From positions 62,001-126,000 of the forward strand of contig CAVWXX010000015.1 in NCBI GenBank assembly GCA_963759155.1: DNA of 64,000 bases, written 5' to 3'. The translations under genes were made by a program, and so were the position numbers. The DNA is from SZUA-36 sp963759155 (lineage in GTDB: Bacteria > Pseudomonadota > Gammaproteobacteria > Xanthomonadales > SZUA-36). Below the pieces are notes generated by a model. That model was not told the origin of the DNA. It did not search any database and saw nothing but the letters and a program-made list of their open reading frames with translations. This document shows positions 34,881 to 44,410 of this stretch, piece after piece. How positions within the stretch are numbered: position 1 is the stretch's first letter; every line of letters starts with the position of its first letter.

Positions 34881-35579
34881 ATGTTTAAATTTCAGCCAAC
34901 TGCCATTGTATGGGACCTTGACGGAACCCTTGTTGATTCAGCGCCGGACCTGGCTTCGGCATTGAACAAGGTGCTTGATAAGCGTGGTTTCTTCACCCTG
35001 TCACTCAACGAGGTTCGCACGATGATTGGTAATGGCGTGCCGAAGCTGGTTGAGAGAGGCTTCAATGCCGTTGGGGTGCGTCCTGACGCGGCGCAACTTG
35101 ATGAACTGGTTGCCATGTTTGTGAAGGAGTACCAGGCGTGTGCGACTGACAAGACCCGCCCTTATCCGGGTGTTGTCGATGCCTTGCAAGCCATTCACAA
35201 CATGAACATCCCGATGGGTGTGTGCACCAACAAACCGGAAGCCTTTACCCGGCAGATACTTGACGGTCTCGGCTTATCCGGCTTTTTCAGCAGCGTGGTG
35301 GGTGGTGATTCCACGCATGCACGAAAGCCCGACCCGGAACCTGTTTTGGCCTGTTTGCGCGGCCTGGTCTCGGAACCGGCATTGAGCCTCATGATTGGTG
35401 ATTCCATCCATGACGTCCACGCTGCCCATGCTGCGGGTGTAAGCATCGGAGTGGTTCCATGGGGCTACCGTTCAGCGCCCGTGGAGAAACTGGGTGCGGA
35501 TTTTGTGTTTCACGAGCTTACCGGCTTGCCCGGACTGATTCGTGATGCAGGACAGGTGCAACAAACCACTGCCCACTGA
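34881..35579 (+). CDS. gph: Phosphoglycolate phosphatase (CbbZ type)
   Basis: HAD-superfamily phosphatase that removes 2-phosphoglycolate, the product of RuBisCO oxygenation. Motif I is VWDLDGTLVDSAPDLA, with nucleophile and acid Asp. Motif II Thr lies in GVCTNKP, motif III in KPDPEPVL, and motif IV in LMIGDSIHDVHAA. At 232 residues it is standard. It sits between prk and cbbM, which suits a photorespiratory salvage role. Confidence 0.94.
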   Translation: MFKFQPTAIVWDLDGTLVDSAPDLASALNKVLDKRGFFTLSLNEVRTMIGNGVPKLVERGFNAVGVRPDAAQLDELVAMFVKEYQACATDKTRPYPGVVDALQAIHNMNIPMGVCTNKPEAFTRQILDGLGLSGFFSSVVGGDSTHARKPDPEPVLACLRGLVSEPALSLMIGDSIHDVHAAHAAGVSIGVVPWGYRSAPVEKLGADFVFHELTGLPGLIRDAGQVQQTTAH

Positions 35580-35636
35580 ATTTAAGGCGATCTGAATACC
35601 GCCTGTTTGAATATTTACTTAAGAGAGGAAAAGATT

Positions 35637-37019
35637 ATGGATCAATCCGGAAGATATGCAGACTTAAGCCTGAAAGAAGAAGACCTGATCGCGGGTGGCA
35701 ACCACATGCTGGTCGCCTACACGATGACCCCCATGCCCGGCTTTGGCGGCTACCTTGAAACCGCTGCGCACTTTGCAGCCGAGTCATCAACCGGCACCAA
35801 TGTCGAGGTCTCTACCACCGATGACTTTACCAAGGGCGTTGACGCCCTGGTGTACGAAATCGATGAAGCCAATGGCATTATGAAAATTGCCTATCCGATC
35901 GATTTGTTTGACCGCAACATCATCGATGGCCGCACGATGGTGGTTTCGTTCCTGACCCTGGCTATCGGCAACAACCAGGGCATGGGTGACGTGCAATGCG
36001 CACAGATGCAGGATTTTTATGTACCACGTAAGCTGCTGCAACTTTATGACGGCCCATCCAAATCAATCAACGACTTGTGGACTTTACTCGGTCGTGACTA
36101 CAATGACGGCGGCTATATCGCCGGCACCATCATCAAGCCCAAACTGGGCCTGCGCCCCGAACCCTTCGCCGAAGCCGCCTACCAGTTCTGGCTCGGTGGT
36201 GACTTCATCAAGAATGATGAGCCCCAGGGCAACCAACTGTTCTGCCCGATGAAGACAGTCATCCCAATGGTGGCGGATGCCATGAAACGCGCCCAGGATG
36301 AAACCGGCGAGCCCAAACTGTTCTCCGCCAACATCACCGCCGATGACTATCACGAAATGTGTGCCCGGGCCGATTTTGTACTCGAAACCTTTGGCGAGGA
36401 TGCGCCACGTGTGGCTCTGCTGGTTGATGGCTATGTCGGTGGACCCGGCATGGTGACAACGGCTCGCCGCAACTATCCGGATCAGTACCTGCACTATCAC
36501 CGTGCCGGTCATGGGGCCATTACCTCACCCTCTTCCGTGCGTGGTTACACCGCTTTTGTACTGGCGAAACTCTCACGCCTGATGGGTGCCTCCGGTATTC
36601 ATGTGGGCACCATGGGCTTTGGCAAAATGGAAGGTGGCCGTGATGACCGCAATATCGCCTACATGATTGAGCGTGACAGCGCAGACGGTCCGTTTTTCCA
36701 CCAGGAGTGGTATGGCATGAAACCCACCACGCCGATTATTTCCGGTGGCATGAACGCCCTGCGCTTACCCGGTTTCTTCAAAAACCTGGGGCACGGCAAT
36801 GTCATCAATACCTCCGGTGGTGGCTCATACGGTCACATTGACAGTCCTGCAGACGGCGCCATTTCACTGAAGCAGTCTTATCAATGCTACCTCGAAGGCG
36901 CCGACCCGATCGAGTTTGCGAAAGAGCATCGGGAGTTCGCACGTGCATTCGAGTCCTTCCCGGGTGACGCTGATCAACTCTATCCGGGCTGGAGAGAGAA
37001 ACTCGGCGTACACAGGTAA
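35637..37019 (+). CDS. cbbM: Ribulose-bisphosphate carboxylase, form II
   Basis: CO2-fixing enzyme of the Calvin cycle, form II (large-subunit dimers or multimers, no small subunit). ATG 35637 (MDQSGRYADLSLKEEDL) is preceded by AGAGAGGAAAAG; the upstream ATG at 35607 is less likely. Active-site residues include Lys167 in GTIIKPKLGL, the carbamylated Lys192 with Asp194 and Glu195 in GGDFIKNDEPQGNQ, and the loop 6 region HVGTMGFGKMEG. At 460 residues it is normal. No cbbL, cbbS or carboxysome genes are in the window. A terminator follows. Confidence 0.98.
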   Translation: MDQSGRYADLSLKEEDLIAGGNHMLVAYTMTPMPGFGGYLETAAHFAAESSTGTNVEVSTTDDFTKGVDALVYEIDEANGIMKIAYPIDLFDRNIIDGRTMVVSFLTLAIGNNQGMGDVQCAQMQDFYVPRKLLQLYDGPSKSINDLWTLLGRDYNDGGYIAGTIIKPKLGLRPEPFAEAAYQFWLGGDFIKNDEPQGNQLFCPMKTVIPMVADAMKRAQDETGEPKLFSANITADDYHEMCARADFVLETFGEDAPRVALLVDGYVGGPGMVTTARRNYPDQYLHYHRAGHGAITSPSSVRGYTAFVLAKLSRLMGASGIHVGTMGFGKMEGGRDDRNIAYMIERDSADGPFFHQEWYGMKPTTPIISGGMNALRLPGFFKNLGHGNVINTSGGGSYGHIDSPADGAISLKQSYQCYLEGADPIEFAKEHREFARAFESFPGDADQLYPGWREKLGVHR

Positions 37020-37041
37020 CACGGGTTAGTTTTGCTAACGC

Positions 37042-37071
37042 AAAAAAGCCCCGTGCAAATGGGGCTTTTTT
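37042..37071 (+). terminator. Intrinsic terminator after cbbM
   Basis: AAAAAAGCCCC pairs with GGGGCTTTTTT around an eight-base loop, 22 bases after the cbbM stop. Partial read-through would give lower cbbQO than RuBisCO expression, which suits activase stoichiometry. Confidence 0.92.
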
Positions 37072-37102
37072 GAAACATCAGGAAGAATACAGGTATTTGC
37101 AG

Positions 37103-37909
37103 ATGAGCAATGTAGAGCAATACAAAATAGGCGCTGAACCCTTTTATGCCCCGCAGGGTAACGAAGTTAACTGGTACGAAGCAGCATACGCCAAGCGCCT
37201 TCCGGTGATGGTCAAGGGGCCTACAGGCTGCGGCAAGTCGCGCTTTATTGAATACATGGCCTGGAAGCTGAAAAAGCCACTGATCACCGTTGCCTGCAAT
37301 GAGGACATGACGGCATCGGACCTGACCGGCCGTTACCTGCTGGATGCCAACGGCACCCGCTGGGTCGATGGTCCATTGACCATCGCTGCCAGGCTCGGTG
37401 CGATCTGCTACCTCGATGAGATCGTTGAGGCCCGCCAGGATACGACGGTGGTCATTCACCCGTTGACGGATCACCGCCGAGCACTTCCCCTGGATAAAAA
37501 GGGCGAAGTGGTTCAAGCCCATGCTGACTTTCAGTTGGTTATTTCCTATAACCCCGGCTACCAGAGCCTGATGAAGGATCTGAAACAATCCACCAAGCAA
37601 CGGTTTGTCGGTATGGATTTTGACTACGCCAGTGCTGACCTGGAAGCGTCTATCCTGGTCACGGAAACCGGCATCGGCGAGGAGATTGCCTCGAAGCTGG
37701 TCAGTGTTGGTCAGGCCGCACGAAACCTGAAGGGCCACGGTCTGGATGAAGGGATTTCAACTCGCCTGATGGTCTATGCCGCGAGTCTGATAGACAGTGG
37801 CCTGTCTGCCCGGGAGGCTTGCCGCCTGGCCATGGTGAGACCGATTACCGATGATGCCGATATCCGCAGCACACTCGATCATGCGATCGATGCGGTGTTC
37901 GCCGAATGA
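37103..37909 (+). CDS. cbbQ: RuBisCO activase AAA+ subunit CbbQ
   Basis: MoxR-group AAA+ ATPase that, with CbbO, removes inhibitory sugar phosphates from RuBisCO. Walker A is GPTGCGKSRF near residue 35, Walker B ICYLDEIVEA, and sensor 1 lies in QLVISYNPGYQ. The frame opens at 37070, inside the cbbM terminator, so I prefer ATG 37103 (MSNVEQYKIG), which matches family N-termini. Length 268 residues. cbbO follows 53 bases downstream. Confidence 0.94.
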   Translation: MSNVEQYKIGAEPFYAPQGNEVNWYEAAYAKRLPVMVKGPTGCGKSRFIEYMAWKLKKPLITVACNEDMTASDLTGRYLLDANGTRWVDGPLTIAARLGAICYLDEIVEARQDTTVVIHPLTDHRRALPLDKKGEVVQAHADFQLVISYNPGYQSLMKDLKQSTKQRFVGMDFDYASADLEASILVTETGIGEEIASKLVSVGQAARNLKGHGLDEGISTRLMVYAASLIDSGLSAREACRLAMVRPITDDADIRSTLDHAIDAVFAE

Positions 37910-37962
37910 ATTTCATCGTTAGATCCACTTAACGGGTCAGGTTTGGACACCAGGCTGACAAC

Positions 37963-39144
37963 ATGAGCAAAGACACTGCAGAAGTCGTTGAAGAGTGCCG
38001 TTATCCGGCATATCGCAGCGCGCTCAAATGTAATTTTCCGCAACTGGAAGATGTCTTTGAAAACTGCATGGACGAGGCTGTTAAAAGCCTTTCCGAAGAC
38101 GGTATGCAGGCTTACCTGGAAGGCGCCTCGCTGGTTTGCATGATTGGCCGCGGCTTCGAACCAGTGCTTGTCTATCTTGAAGAAGTGCCACAAATCAGCA
38201 GGCATGTCGGCGAGCAGGCTGCCGGGCAAATTGCGCAATCGGTCTGGAAAATCAGCCGCACACCCAACGGTGTATCAATCCTGTCATTCCTCCAGGCCCT
38301 GCCCTCTGCTGCGCGACGTCTGCAAAGCCAACAGTCGTTTGATCATTTTATTGAAATCGTCTTTGATTTCATGGAAAAAACCACGGGTTCCATCCACGGA
38401 TTTCATACCACCATCCCCAGCCCTGCACTCGGTGACCTTCTTGATAACACGGCCTTGTTACTCAACCAGCTTTCCCTGGAAGGCCTCAAAAACTGGGTCG
38501 ACTACGGTGTACGCTATTACTCAGACCACCCGGAAAGGCAAAAAGAGTACTTTTCATTACAGTCGGCTGATTCCAAAGCCATCTTGCAGCGTGAGCGCCA
38601 CGGCACCCTGTTTGCCGACAACCAGCGCCGGCTCGATATGTATCTGAAGTCTTTGTGGAATGAAAAACAGCAATTGGTGCCCTACTCCACAGGCTTTGAC
38701 GAGAAGATCAAACCCCAGCCTTACTTTGATGCCATGGGAATGCGTATTCCCGACGTGTTGGACGACAGCGACGCCGGGGTTTGCGGCCTGGATCGCTACC
38801 GCGCGACACTGGCGCACATGTCCGCACACCGGCGTTGGAGCGGGAAAATCGTCGTTGATAACTATAGTCCGTTTCAACGCGTCGGTATCGAGTGCCTGGA
38901 AGACTGCCGTGTTGATACCCTGGCTTCCAGGCAGTATCCCGGGCTGCACCAGGTGTTCATAGCATTACACCCGCAACCGGTTGAGGATGCCTGCGACGAG
39001 GAAACTGAATCATGTATCCGTCATCGCCTGGCCATGCTTTCCTATGCCTGTATGAACCCGGACATCATCACTATAAAAACAAGGACATCATTGAATTTGC
39101 AGACCGCTTTCACACCATCATGCAGCAGGGTGAATCCAGCCTGA
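37963..39144 (+). CDS. cbbO: CbbO N-terminal part (gene split by frame change)
   Basis: Adaptor subunit of the CbbQO RuBisCO activase. This frame gives 393 residues matching the N-terminal half of CbbO (normally about 770), through ESCIRHRLAMLSYACMNPD. It then loses homology (ITIKTRTSLNL...) and stops. The expected continuation HHYKNKDIIEFADRF lies in the -1 frame starting around base 39063. The two frames overlap from 39012 to 39144. A one-base deletion, a read error or a real -1 shift would each explain this; five A's at 39075-39079 are a possible slip site. Confidence 0.88.
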   Translation: MSKDTAEVVEECRYPAYRSALKCNFPQLEDVFENCMDEAVKSLSEDGMQAYLEGASLVCMIGRGFEPVLVYLEEVPQISRHVGEQAAGQIAQSVWKISRTPNGVSILSFLQALPSAARRLQSQQSFDHFIEIVFDFMEKTTGSIHGFHTTIPSPALGDLLDNTALLLNQLSLEGLKNWVDYGVRYYSDHPERQKEYFSLQSADSKAILQRERHGTLFADNQRRLDMYLKSLWNEKQQLVPYSTGFDEKIKPQPYFDAMGMRIPDVLDDSDAGVCGLDRYRATLAHMSAHRRWSGKIVVDNYSPFQRVGIECLEDCRVDTLASRQYPGLHQVFIALHPQPVEDACDEETESCIRHRLAMLSYACMNPDIITIKTRTSLNLQTAFTPSCSRVNPA

Positions 39145-40238
39145 AAGAGATGGCTGCACTCGCCGTGTCATTCATTGCCCGCACCCGTACACAGGGTGAT
39201 CAAAGCCCGAATATCCACTTTTCCGACACCGATATCAGCTATCGCGACGACAATCGCCACCTGTGGATATACATCGAAGAAAGCGATGATGAAGAAATGT
39301 TTGAGCGGGAAGAAAGAAAGCGCATTGATGATGAAGCCCAGGCTCTGCCGCCCCGCCATTACCCTGAATGGGATTACCGGGCCAAAAACTATCGCCCCGA
39401 TTGGGTGAGTCTGTATGAGAATCTGCACCCTTCGGGTTCACCCGCAAAGATTGATGAGCTGTTGAAAAAGCATGCTGCCCTGACAAAACGCCTCAAGCGC
39501 TTGCTCGAATTGCTCAAACCACAAAATGCTGTGCGTATCCGCTTCCAGGAAGAAGGTACCGAACTTGATCTTGACATCGCCATACGATCACTGATTGATT
39601 ATAAAAGCGGGGTTACGCCGGACCCGCGTATCAACATGAGTCACAGGCACGATGGACGCAATATCGCGGTGACCCTGCTGCTGGATCTTTCAGCCTCTTT
39701 GAACGACATCCCGGAAGGTTGCCATCAAACCATCCTGGAACTCAGCCAGGAAGCTGTGGCTTTACTGAGCATGGCAATTGACGAACTGGGCGACCCCTTT
39801 GCCATTGCCGGGTTCTCTTCCAATACCCGTCACCAGGTTCGTTACCAGCACATCAAGGGCTTCAATGAAAAATGGAATGATGAAGTAAAATCCCGGCTCG
39901 CAGCCATCCAGGCCGGTTATTCCACCCGCATGGGTGCAGCGATTCGTCACGCAGGCCACTACCTGTCTCACCAGCAAAGTGATAAAAAGTTGCTGCTGAT
40001 CCTGACCGATGGGGAACCATCGGATGTTGATGCCGATGACGCTCATCTATTGATTGCAGATACGGCCAAAGCGGTCAAGGAACTCGACCAGGCAGGTGTT
40101 TATACCTACTGCATTAACCTGGACCCGGATGCCGATGACTATGTGCAGGAGATATTTGGAAACCAGTACAGCGTGATCGACAAAGTGGAAAGCCTGCCGG
40201 AAAAACTGCCGCAGTTATTCATGGCCTTGACCAAATAA
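39012..40238 (+). CDS. cbbO: CbbO C-terminal part with von Willebrand A domain
   Basis: Continuation of CbbO in the -1 frame. Family homology begins at HHYKNKDIIEFADRF, about residue 18 of this frame. A central charged region is followed by a von Willebrand A domain whose metal-binding MIDAS begins LLLDLSASLND and continues with the LILTDGEPSDVD motif. The ATG at 39012 has GAGGAAA seven bases upstream, so separate translation as a second polypeptide is conceivable, but its first ~17 residues are then not family sequence. Both halves are otherwise intact, so inactivation is not certain. Confidence 0.86.
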   Translation: MYPSSPGHAFLCLYEPGHHHYKNKDIIEFADRFHTIMQQGESSLKEMAALAVSFIARTRTQGDQSPNIHFSDTDISYRDDNRHLWIYIEESDDEEMFEREERKRIDDEAQALPPRHYPEWDYRAKNYRPDWVSLYENLHPSGSPAKIDELLKKHAALTKRLKRLLELLKPQNAVRIRFQEEGTELDLDIAIRSLIDYKSGVTPDPRINMSHRHDGRNIAVTLLLDLSASLNDIPEGCHQTILELSQEAVALLSMAIDELGDPFAIAGFSSNTRHQVRYQHIKGFNEKWNDEVKSRLAAIQAGYSTRMGAAIRHAGHYLSHQQSDKKLLLILTDGEPSDVDADDAHLLIADTAKAVKELDQAGVYTYCINLDPDADDYVQEIFGNQYSVIDKVESLPEKLPQLFMALTK

Positions 40239-40394
40239 ACCAAGCAAATGATCATCCAAAACCATGTTGGTAAAAAGGCATGGTCCGTCAGGAAAATGGC
40301 ATTTGTGCTACAATGCGCTTAGTAAAAACAGAAGAGGTAAAAGCTTATTCAACAATTAAAACAATCGGTTACACCAACAAAGGAGAGTGCTTCG

Positions 40395-42560
40395 TTGTAT
40401 GTCGCGTCATTTAGCCTCCACGGTCTGATCAGATCAAAAAACCTGGAACTTGGCCGGGATGCCGACACCGGCGGACAAACCCGTTATGTTGTAGAACTCG
40501 CAAATGCCCTCGCCAAGCAGAGCTCCATCGCAAAAGTTGAATTGTTTACCCGCTTGATCGACGACCCCTCAGTAGACTCGATATATGCCTCGGCACAAGA
40601 ACCCCTCGCCCATCCGAACGCCACGATTATCAGGCTTCCTGCCGGACCTGCAGAATATATTGCCAAAGAAGAACTCTGGGAATACCTGGACGAATATGCT
40701 GACCGCGTCCTTGAATGGTTTACGCAACAAGGCAGGCAGCCGGATTTGCTGCATTCCCACTATGCCGATGCAGGTTATGTCGTTTCTCGCCTGGCTAATC
40801 AAACGGGCATTCCCATGGTCCATACCGGGCATTCCCTTGGCCGCGATAAGCTCAAACGCCTGACCTCTGCGGGCCTTTCAAGATCAGATATCGAAAATCG
40901 TTATAATATTTCCCAGCGTATTGAGGCCGAAGAACTCGCACTCGCCAATGCAGACCTGGTGATTACCAGCACCACCAATGAGCGCGAAGATCAATACGAA
41001 CTTTACGATTACTACAACCCTTCGACGATGCGTGTAATACCTCCGGGGGTCGATCTTGATTTATTTAAAACGACTCCCGATCCTTCCAATCAATTAAACA
41101 CAGCCGGTGACCCGAAGATTCCTGGTGACCTCCGGCGGAAAATTACCAAATACCTGGTTAATCCCGACAAACCGATGATTCTCGCACTTGCCCGCGCCGA
41201 CCAACGCAAAAACAGTCGCAGCCTGGTCATTGCCTTTGGCAAGAATAAGGTGTTGCGAGATCGGGCAAACCTGGTTTTGATTCTTGGTAATCGTAATGAC
41301 ATCCGTGATCTTAATGACGGTGCCCGTGATGTATTTACCGAACTGTTAATTCTCATCGATAAATATGATCTTTATGGTCAGGTCAGTTTACCCAAGCATC
41401 ATAGTGCTGAGGAAGTTCCGGAAATCTACCGTTTAGCCGCGACAAGTAAAGGGGTTTTTGTCAACCCGGCCTTGACGGAACCATTTGGGTTAACCTTGCT
41501 TGAGGCTGCTGCCAGCGGGTTACCGATTGTTGCAACCAACAATGGCGGTCCGGTAGATATCATCAGTAATTGTCACAATGGCATTCTCATCGACCCGCTG
41601 AACACCGATGAAATTGGTGATGCGTTGCTATCGGTGATCAGCGACCCGAGCGAATGGCAAAAATACAATACGGCGGGCTTAAGCGGCGTAAAGGCACACT
41701 ACTCCTGGGATGCACACGCTATCAGTTACATCCGGGAAGTTGCTAAATTGGTACGTAAAGACAACTCGATAGACAGCACAGCTTTACCCGACCGAAAAAT
41801 CTACAAAAGTTTTTCGGGTGCAATTTTTACCGGTTTCGACCAAAACCTTGCCGGTGACAAAACCAGCCTTGTTGAATTTACCAATACTATCAAGGCGCAT
41901 CGCAAGAACGTGGGGTTCGGAATTGCCACCGGCCGGACACGAGATTCAATTCTGAGCGAGATCAGAAAAAACAAACTTCCATTTCCGGACTTTTTAATCG
42001 CGGGCCTGGGGTCGGAAATCTACTATACGAATGACATCATTCTCGACCGCCAATGGATGAAACACATTGATCACTTATGGTCTCCTTCATCGATCCGGTC
42101 CGTGATGGAAAAAGTGCCAGGTATACGCCTCCAGGAGAGCGTGCATCAGGGTCGTTTTAAAATTTCCTACTATTACGAGAGCCAGTTAGCGCCTTCACTG
42201 GACGAAATTAATGCCTGTCTGAGACAAAATGATCAAGCGGTAAACGCAAGTCTTTCACAGGGGCAATACCTGGATATAACACCTTTGCGTGCGAGCAAGG
42301 GAAACGCATTGCGCTATGTGGCGCAAAAGTGGGAAATCCCATTCGAAAACATCCTGGTTGCAGGTGGCTCCGGTGCCGATGAAGACATGATGAGGGGCGC
42401 GTCGCTGGCGGTTGTTGTCAAAAACCGTCACAGCAAAGAGCTCGAAGATATTTCAGAGGGTCAAAATATCTATTTTTCGGATCAACCATTCAGCGCCGGC
42501 ATCATTGAGGCCATCGATCACTATGACTTTTTCACACTCATCGATAACGCGACTGATTAG
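40395..42560 (+). CDS. sps: Sucrose-phosphate synthase with HAD phosphatase-like C-terminal domain
   Basis: Makes sucrose 6-phosphate from UDP-glucose and fructose 6-phosphate. The N-terminal GT4 fold opens SLHGLIRSKNLELGRDADTGGQ. It carries HTGHSLGRDK and the donor-site motif NPALTEPFGLTLLEAAASGLP. From about residue 470 a HAD sucrose-phosphatase-like domain follows, but its first motif reads FTGFDQNL where DLDGTL is expected, so it may not be catalytic. The start is TTG 40395 with AGGAG nine bases upstream; the frame remains open a little farther upstream without a normal start. First of four sucrose genes. Confidence 0.93.
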   Translation: MYVASFSLHGLIRSKNLELGRDADTGGQTRYVVELANALAKQSSIAKVELFTRLIDDPSVDSIYASAQEPLAHPNATIIRLPAGPAEYIAKEELWEYLDEYADRVLEWFTQQGRQPDLLHSHYADAGYVVSRLANQTGIPMVHTGHSLGRDKLKRLTSAGLSRSDIENRYNISQRIEAEELALANADLVITSTTNEREDQYELYDYYNPSTMRVIPPGVDLDLFKTTPDPSNQLNTAGDPKIPGDLRRKITKYLVNPDKPMILALARADQRKNSRSLVIAFGKNKVLRDRANLVLILGNRNDIRDLNDGARDVFTELLILIDKYDLYGQVSLPKHHSAEEVPEIYRLAATSKGVFVNPALTEPFGLTLLEAAASGLPIVATNNGGPVDIISNCHNGILIDPLNTDEIGDALLSVISDPSEWQKYNTAGLSGVKAHYSWDAHAISYIREVAKLVRKDNSIDSTALPDRKIYKSFSGAIFTGFDQNLAGDKTSLVEFTNTIKAHRKNVGFGIATGRTRDSILSEIRKNKLPFPDFLIAGLGSEIYYTNDIILDRQWMKHIDHLWSPSSIRSVMEKVPGIRLQESVHQGRFKISYYYESQLAPSLDEINACLRQNDQAVNASLSQGQYLDITPLRASKGNALRYVAQKWEIPFENILVAGGSGADEDMMRGASLAVVVKNRHSKELEDISEGQNIYFSDQPFSAGIIEAIDHYDFFTLIDNATD

Positions 42561-42602
42561 TCCGCTTTTTTAAACACGCGTGCCCTGTAAAACATTGCCA
42601 AA

Positions 42603-43439
42603 ATGACAAAATACCTGATATGTACCGATCTCGACAGAACGCTTATTCCCAATGGCCGTCAGGAAGAAGCCCCACAGGCGAGAGCGCGCTTTGCCGATAT
42701 TTTTAAGCGCCCCGATGTTCAGCTTGCTTATGTCTCCGGTCGCAATTTGGAGTTGGTTGCGGACGGCATTGCCCAATTCAACCTGGGTAAACCGCACGCA
42801 GTCATCGCTGACGTAGGCGCTAGTATCTATCACTCGACGCCCAGTGGTTGGTTACAGGATAAACATTGGCAAAATGCAATAGCGGTAAATTGGCGTGGGA
42901 AAAGCTGGCCAGTGCTTGCCGGGTTGCTGCAGGGTGTAAAGGGAATCTGGCTGCAGGACGAGCAAATAAATCAAACCTGCCCTTTCAAATTGAGCTACTT
43001 TACTGAGCCAGGCCTGAATGCTGAAAATTTACAGCGGGAAATAGAATCCTTGCTTCTGCAGCACAATTTTGAATCCCGGGCCATCTGGAGTTTTGATGAG
43101 AACAAAAACCTCGGATTGCTGGACGTCCTGCCGATCACGGCATCAAAACTTCACGCCATAGAGTATTTGCTCCGATACTCGAATATTCCAGCTGAGAATT
43201 GCCTGTTTTGTGGCGACAGTGGCAATGACCTCGAAGCCCTGACCAGTGAAATCGCTTCTGTATTGGTTGCCAATGCCTCACCCGAAACCCGTCGGCTGGC
43301 TATTCAAAAATCCAGGCAATTTAATAACGAAGACAGATTGTTTCTTGCACAATTCCGGTCAAATTCCGACAACGGCAATTATGCTGGCGGAATTTTGCAA
43401 GGTATCCAACATTTTTTTCCAGAACTTTTCAGCACGTGA
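42603..43439 (+). CDS. spp: Sucrose-phosphatase-like HAD hydrolase
   Basis: Probably removes phosphate from sucrose 6-phosphate. HAD motif I is intact: CTDLDRTLIPNG (Asp9 and Asp11). Other motifs are YVSGRNLELV and the C-terminal CLFCGDSGNDLEAL. At 278 residues it has the size of bacterial sucrose-6-phosphatases. It follows the synthase by 42 bases and ends 18 before the fructokinase. The intact motif I here contrasts with the degraded one in the synthase, supporting division of labour. Confidence 0.9.
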   Translation: MTKYLICTDLDRTLIPNGRQEEAPQARARFADIFKRPDVQLAYVSGRNLELVADGIAQFNLGKPHAVIADVGASIYHSTPSGWLQDKHWQNAIAVNWRGKSWPVLAGLLQGVKGIWLQDEQINQTCPFKLSYFTEPGLNAENLQREIESLLLQHNFESRAIWSFDENKNLGLLDVLPITASKLHAIEYLLRYSNIPAENCLFCGDSGNDLEALTSEIASVLVANASPETRRLAIQKSRQFNNEDRLFLAQFRSNSDNGNYAGGILQGIQHFFPELFST

Positions 43440-43457
43440 CTTCCAGGAACCGACGTT

Positions 43458-44348
43458 ATGAATACAATAATATTTGGTGAAGTTTTATACGATATTTTTC
43501 CCGATAACCGCGCTGTTCCCGGCGGCGCCCCTTTCAATGTCGCGTGGCATTTAAACGGTTTTGAAACGGCGGTGGAGTTTGTATCGCGCGTCGGTAATGA
43601 CACCAACGGACAAAATTTACGTAAACTGATGCGCTCCGCAGGCTTATCCGATAACTGCTTGCAAACCGACACTGACAAACCCACCGGTTATGTCAAAATC
43701 AGCCTGGATAAAGGTGAACCATCGTATGTAATCGCTGAAGGGGTCGCCTACGATGCCATCGAACCAGCCGTTTTCGATCAACCGGGCGATATCCTCTATC
43801 ACGGTACGCTCGCCCTGCGTAGCCCGAAATCAGCTGATGCATTGGAGCGATTGCGTGATCAGGCAAAGTGCGTATTCATGGATGCCAATCTTCGCAGTCC
43901 TTTTTGGAACAGGGAGACGACATTACAATTAGCGAGTAAAAGCAATTGGTTGAAAATCAATGCAAATGAATTCGAGATTCTCGCCGATTCACCGTACACG
44001 GAAAAAACGGCCCTGACACTGCTTGACGATCTGGATCTGGATGGCTTGCTCGTCACCCTGGGCGCCGAAGGAGCCTGTGTATATACCCGCGAAATCAGCC
44101 AATGTGCGAGTGTTGTGGCCAGTCCGCAAGAAAATGTTCAAGACACTGTGGGTGCCGGTGATGCTTTCAGCGCCGTTTTCATTTTTGGACTAATGCATAA
44201 CTGGCCAATGCAGGCCATCCTGGCGCGTGCCCAGGCGTTCGCCTCAAACATCATTTCCATCTCGGGAGCCATCAGCACCGACCCTGAATTTTACACACCT
44301 TTCAAACAAGCATGGCAAACTGAAAATTTAACGCATGATACCAACTGA
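43458..44348 (+). CDS. Fructokinase (PfkB family)
   Basis: ATP-dependent sugar kinase. The family signature near the start is PGGAPFNVAWHLNGF. The C-terminal ATP and anion-hole motif is QDTVGAGDAFSAVFI with the catalytic Asp. Its 296 residues are normal. Placement between sucrose-phosphatase and amylosucrase fits phosphorylation of fructose released when amylosucrase splits sucrose. Known methanotroph clusters have the same four-gene set (sps, spp, fruK, ams). Confidence 0.92.
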   Translation: MNTIIFGEVLYDIFPDNRAVPGGAPFNVAWHLNGFETAVEFVSRVGNDTNGQNLRKLMRSAGLSDNCLQTDTDKPTGYVKISLDKGEPSYVIAEGVAYDAIEPAVFDQPGDILYHGTLALRSPKSADALERLRDQAKCVFMDANLRSPFWNRETTLQLASKSNWLKINANEFEILADSPYTEKTALTLLDDLDLDGLLVTLGAEGACVYTREISQCASVVASPQENVQDTVGAGDAFSAVFIFGLMHNWPMQAILARAQAFASNIISISGAISTDPEFYTPFKQAWQTENLTHDTN

Positions 44349-44410
44349 TCGAGAACAAGATGACTGCGGATTTTTATTCAGCTATGCCATCCATGTAGGG
44401 CCGTCTATCT

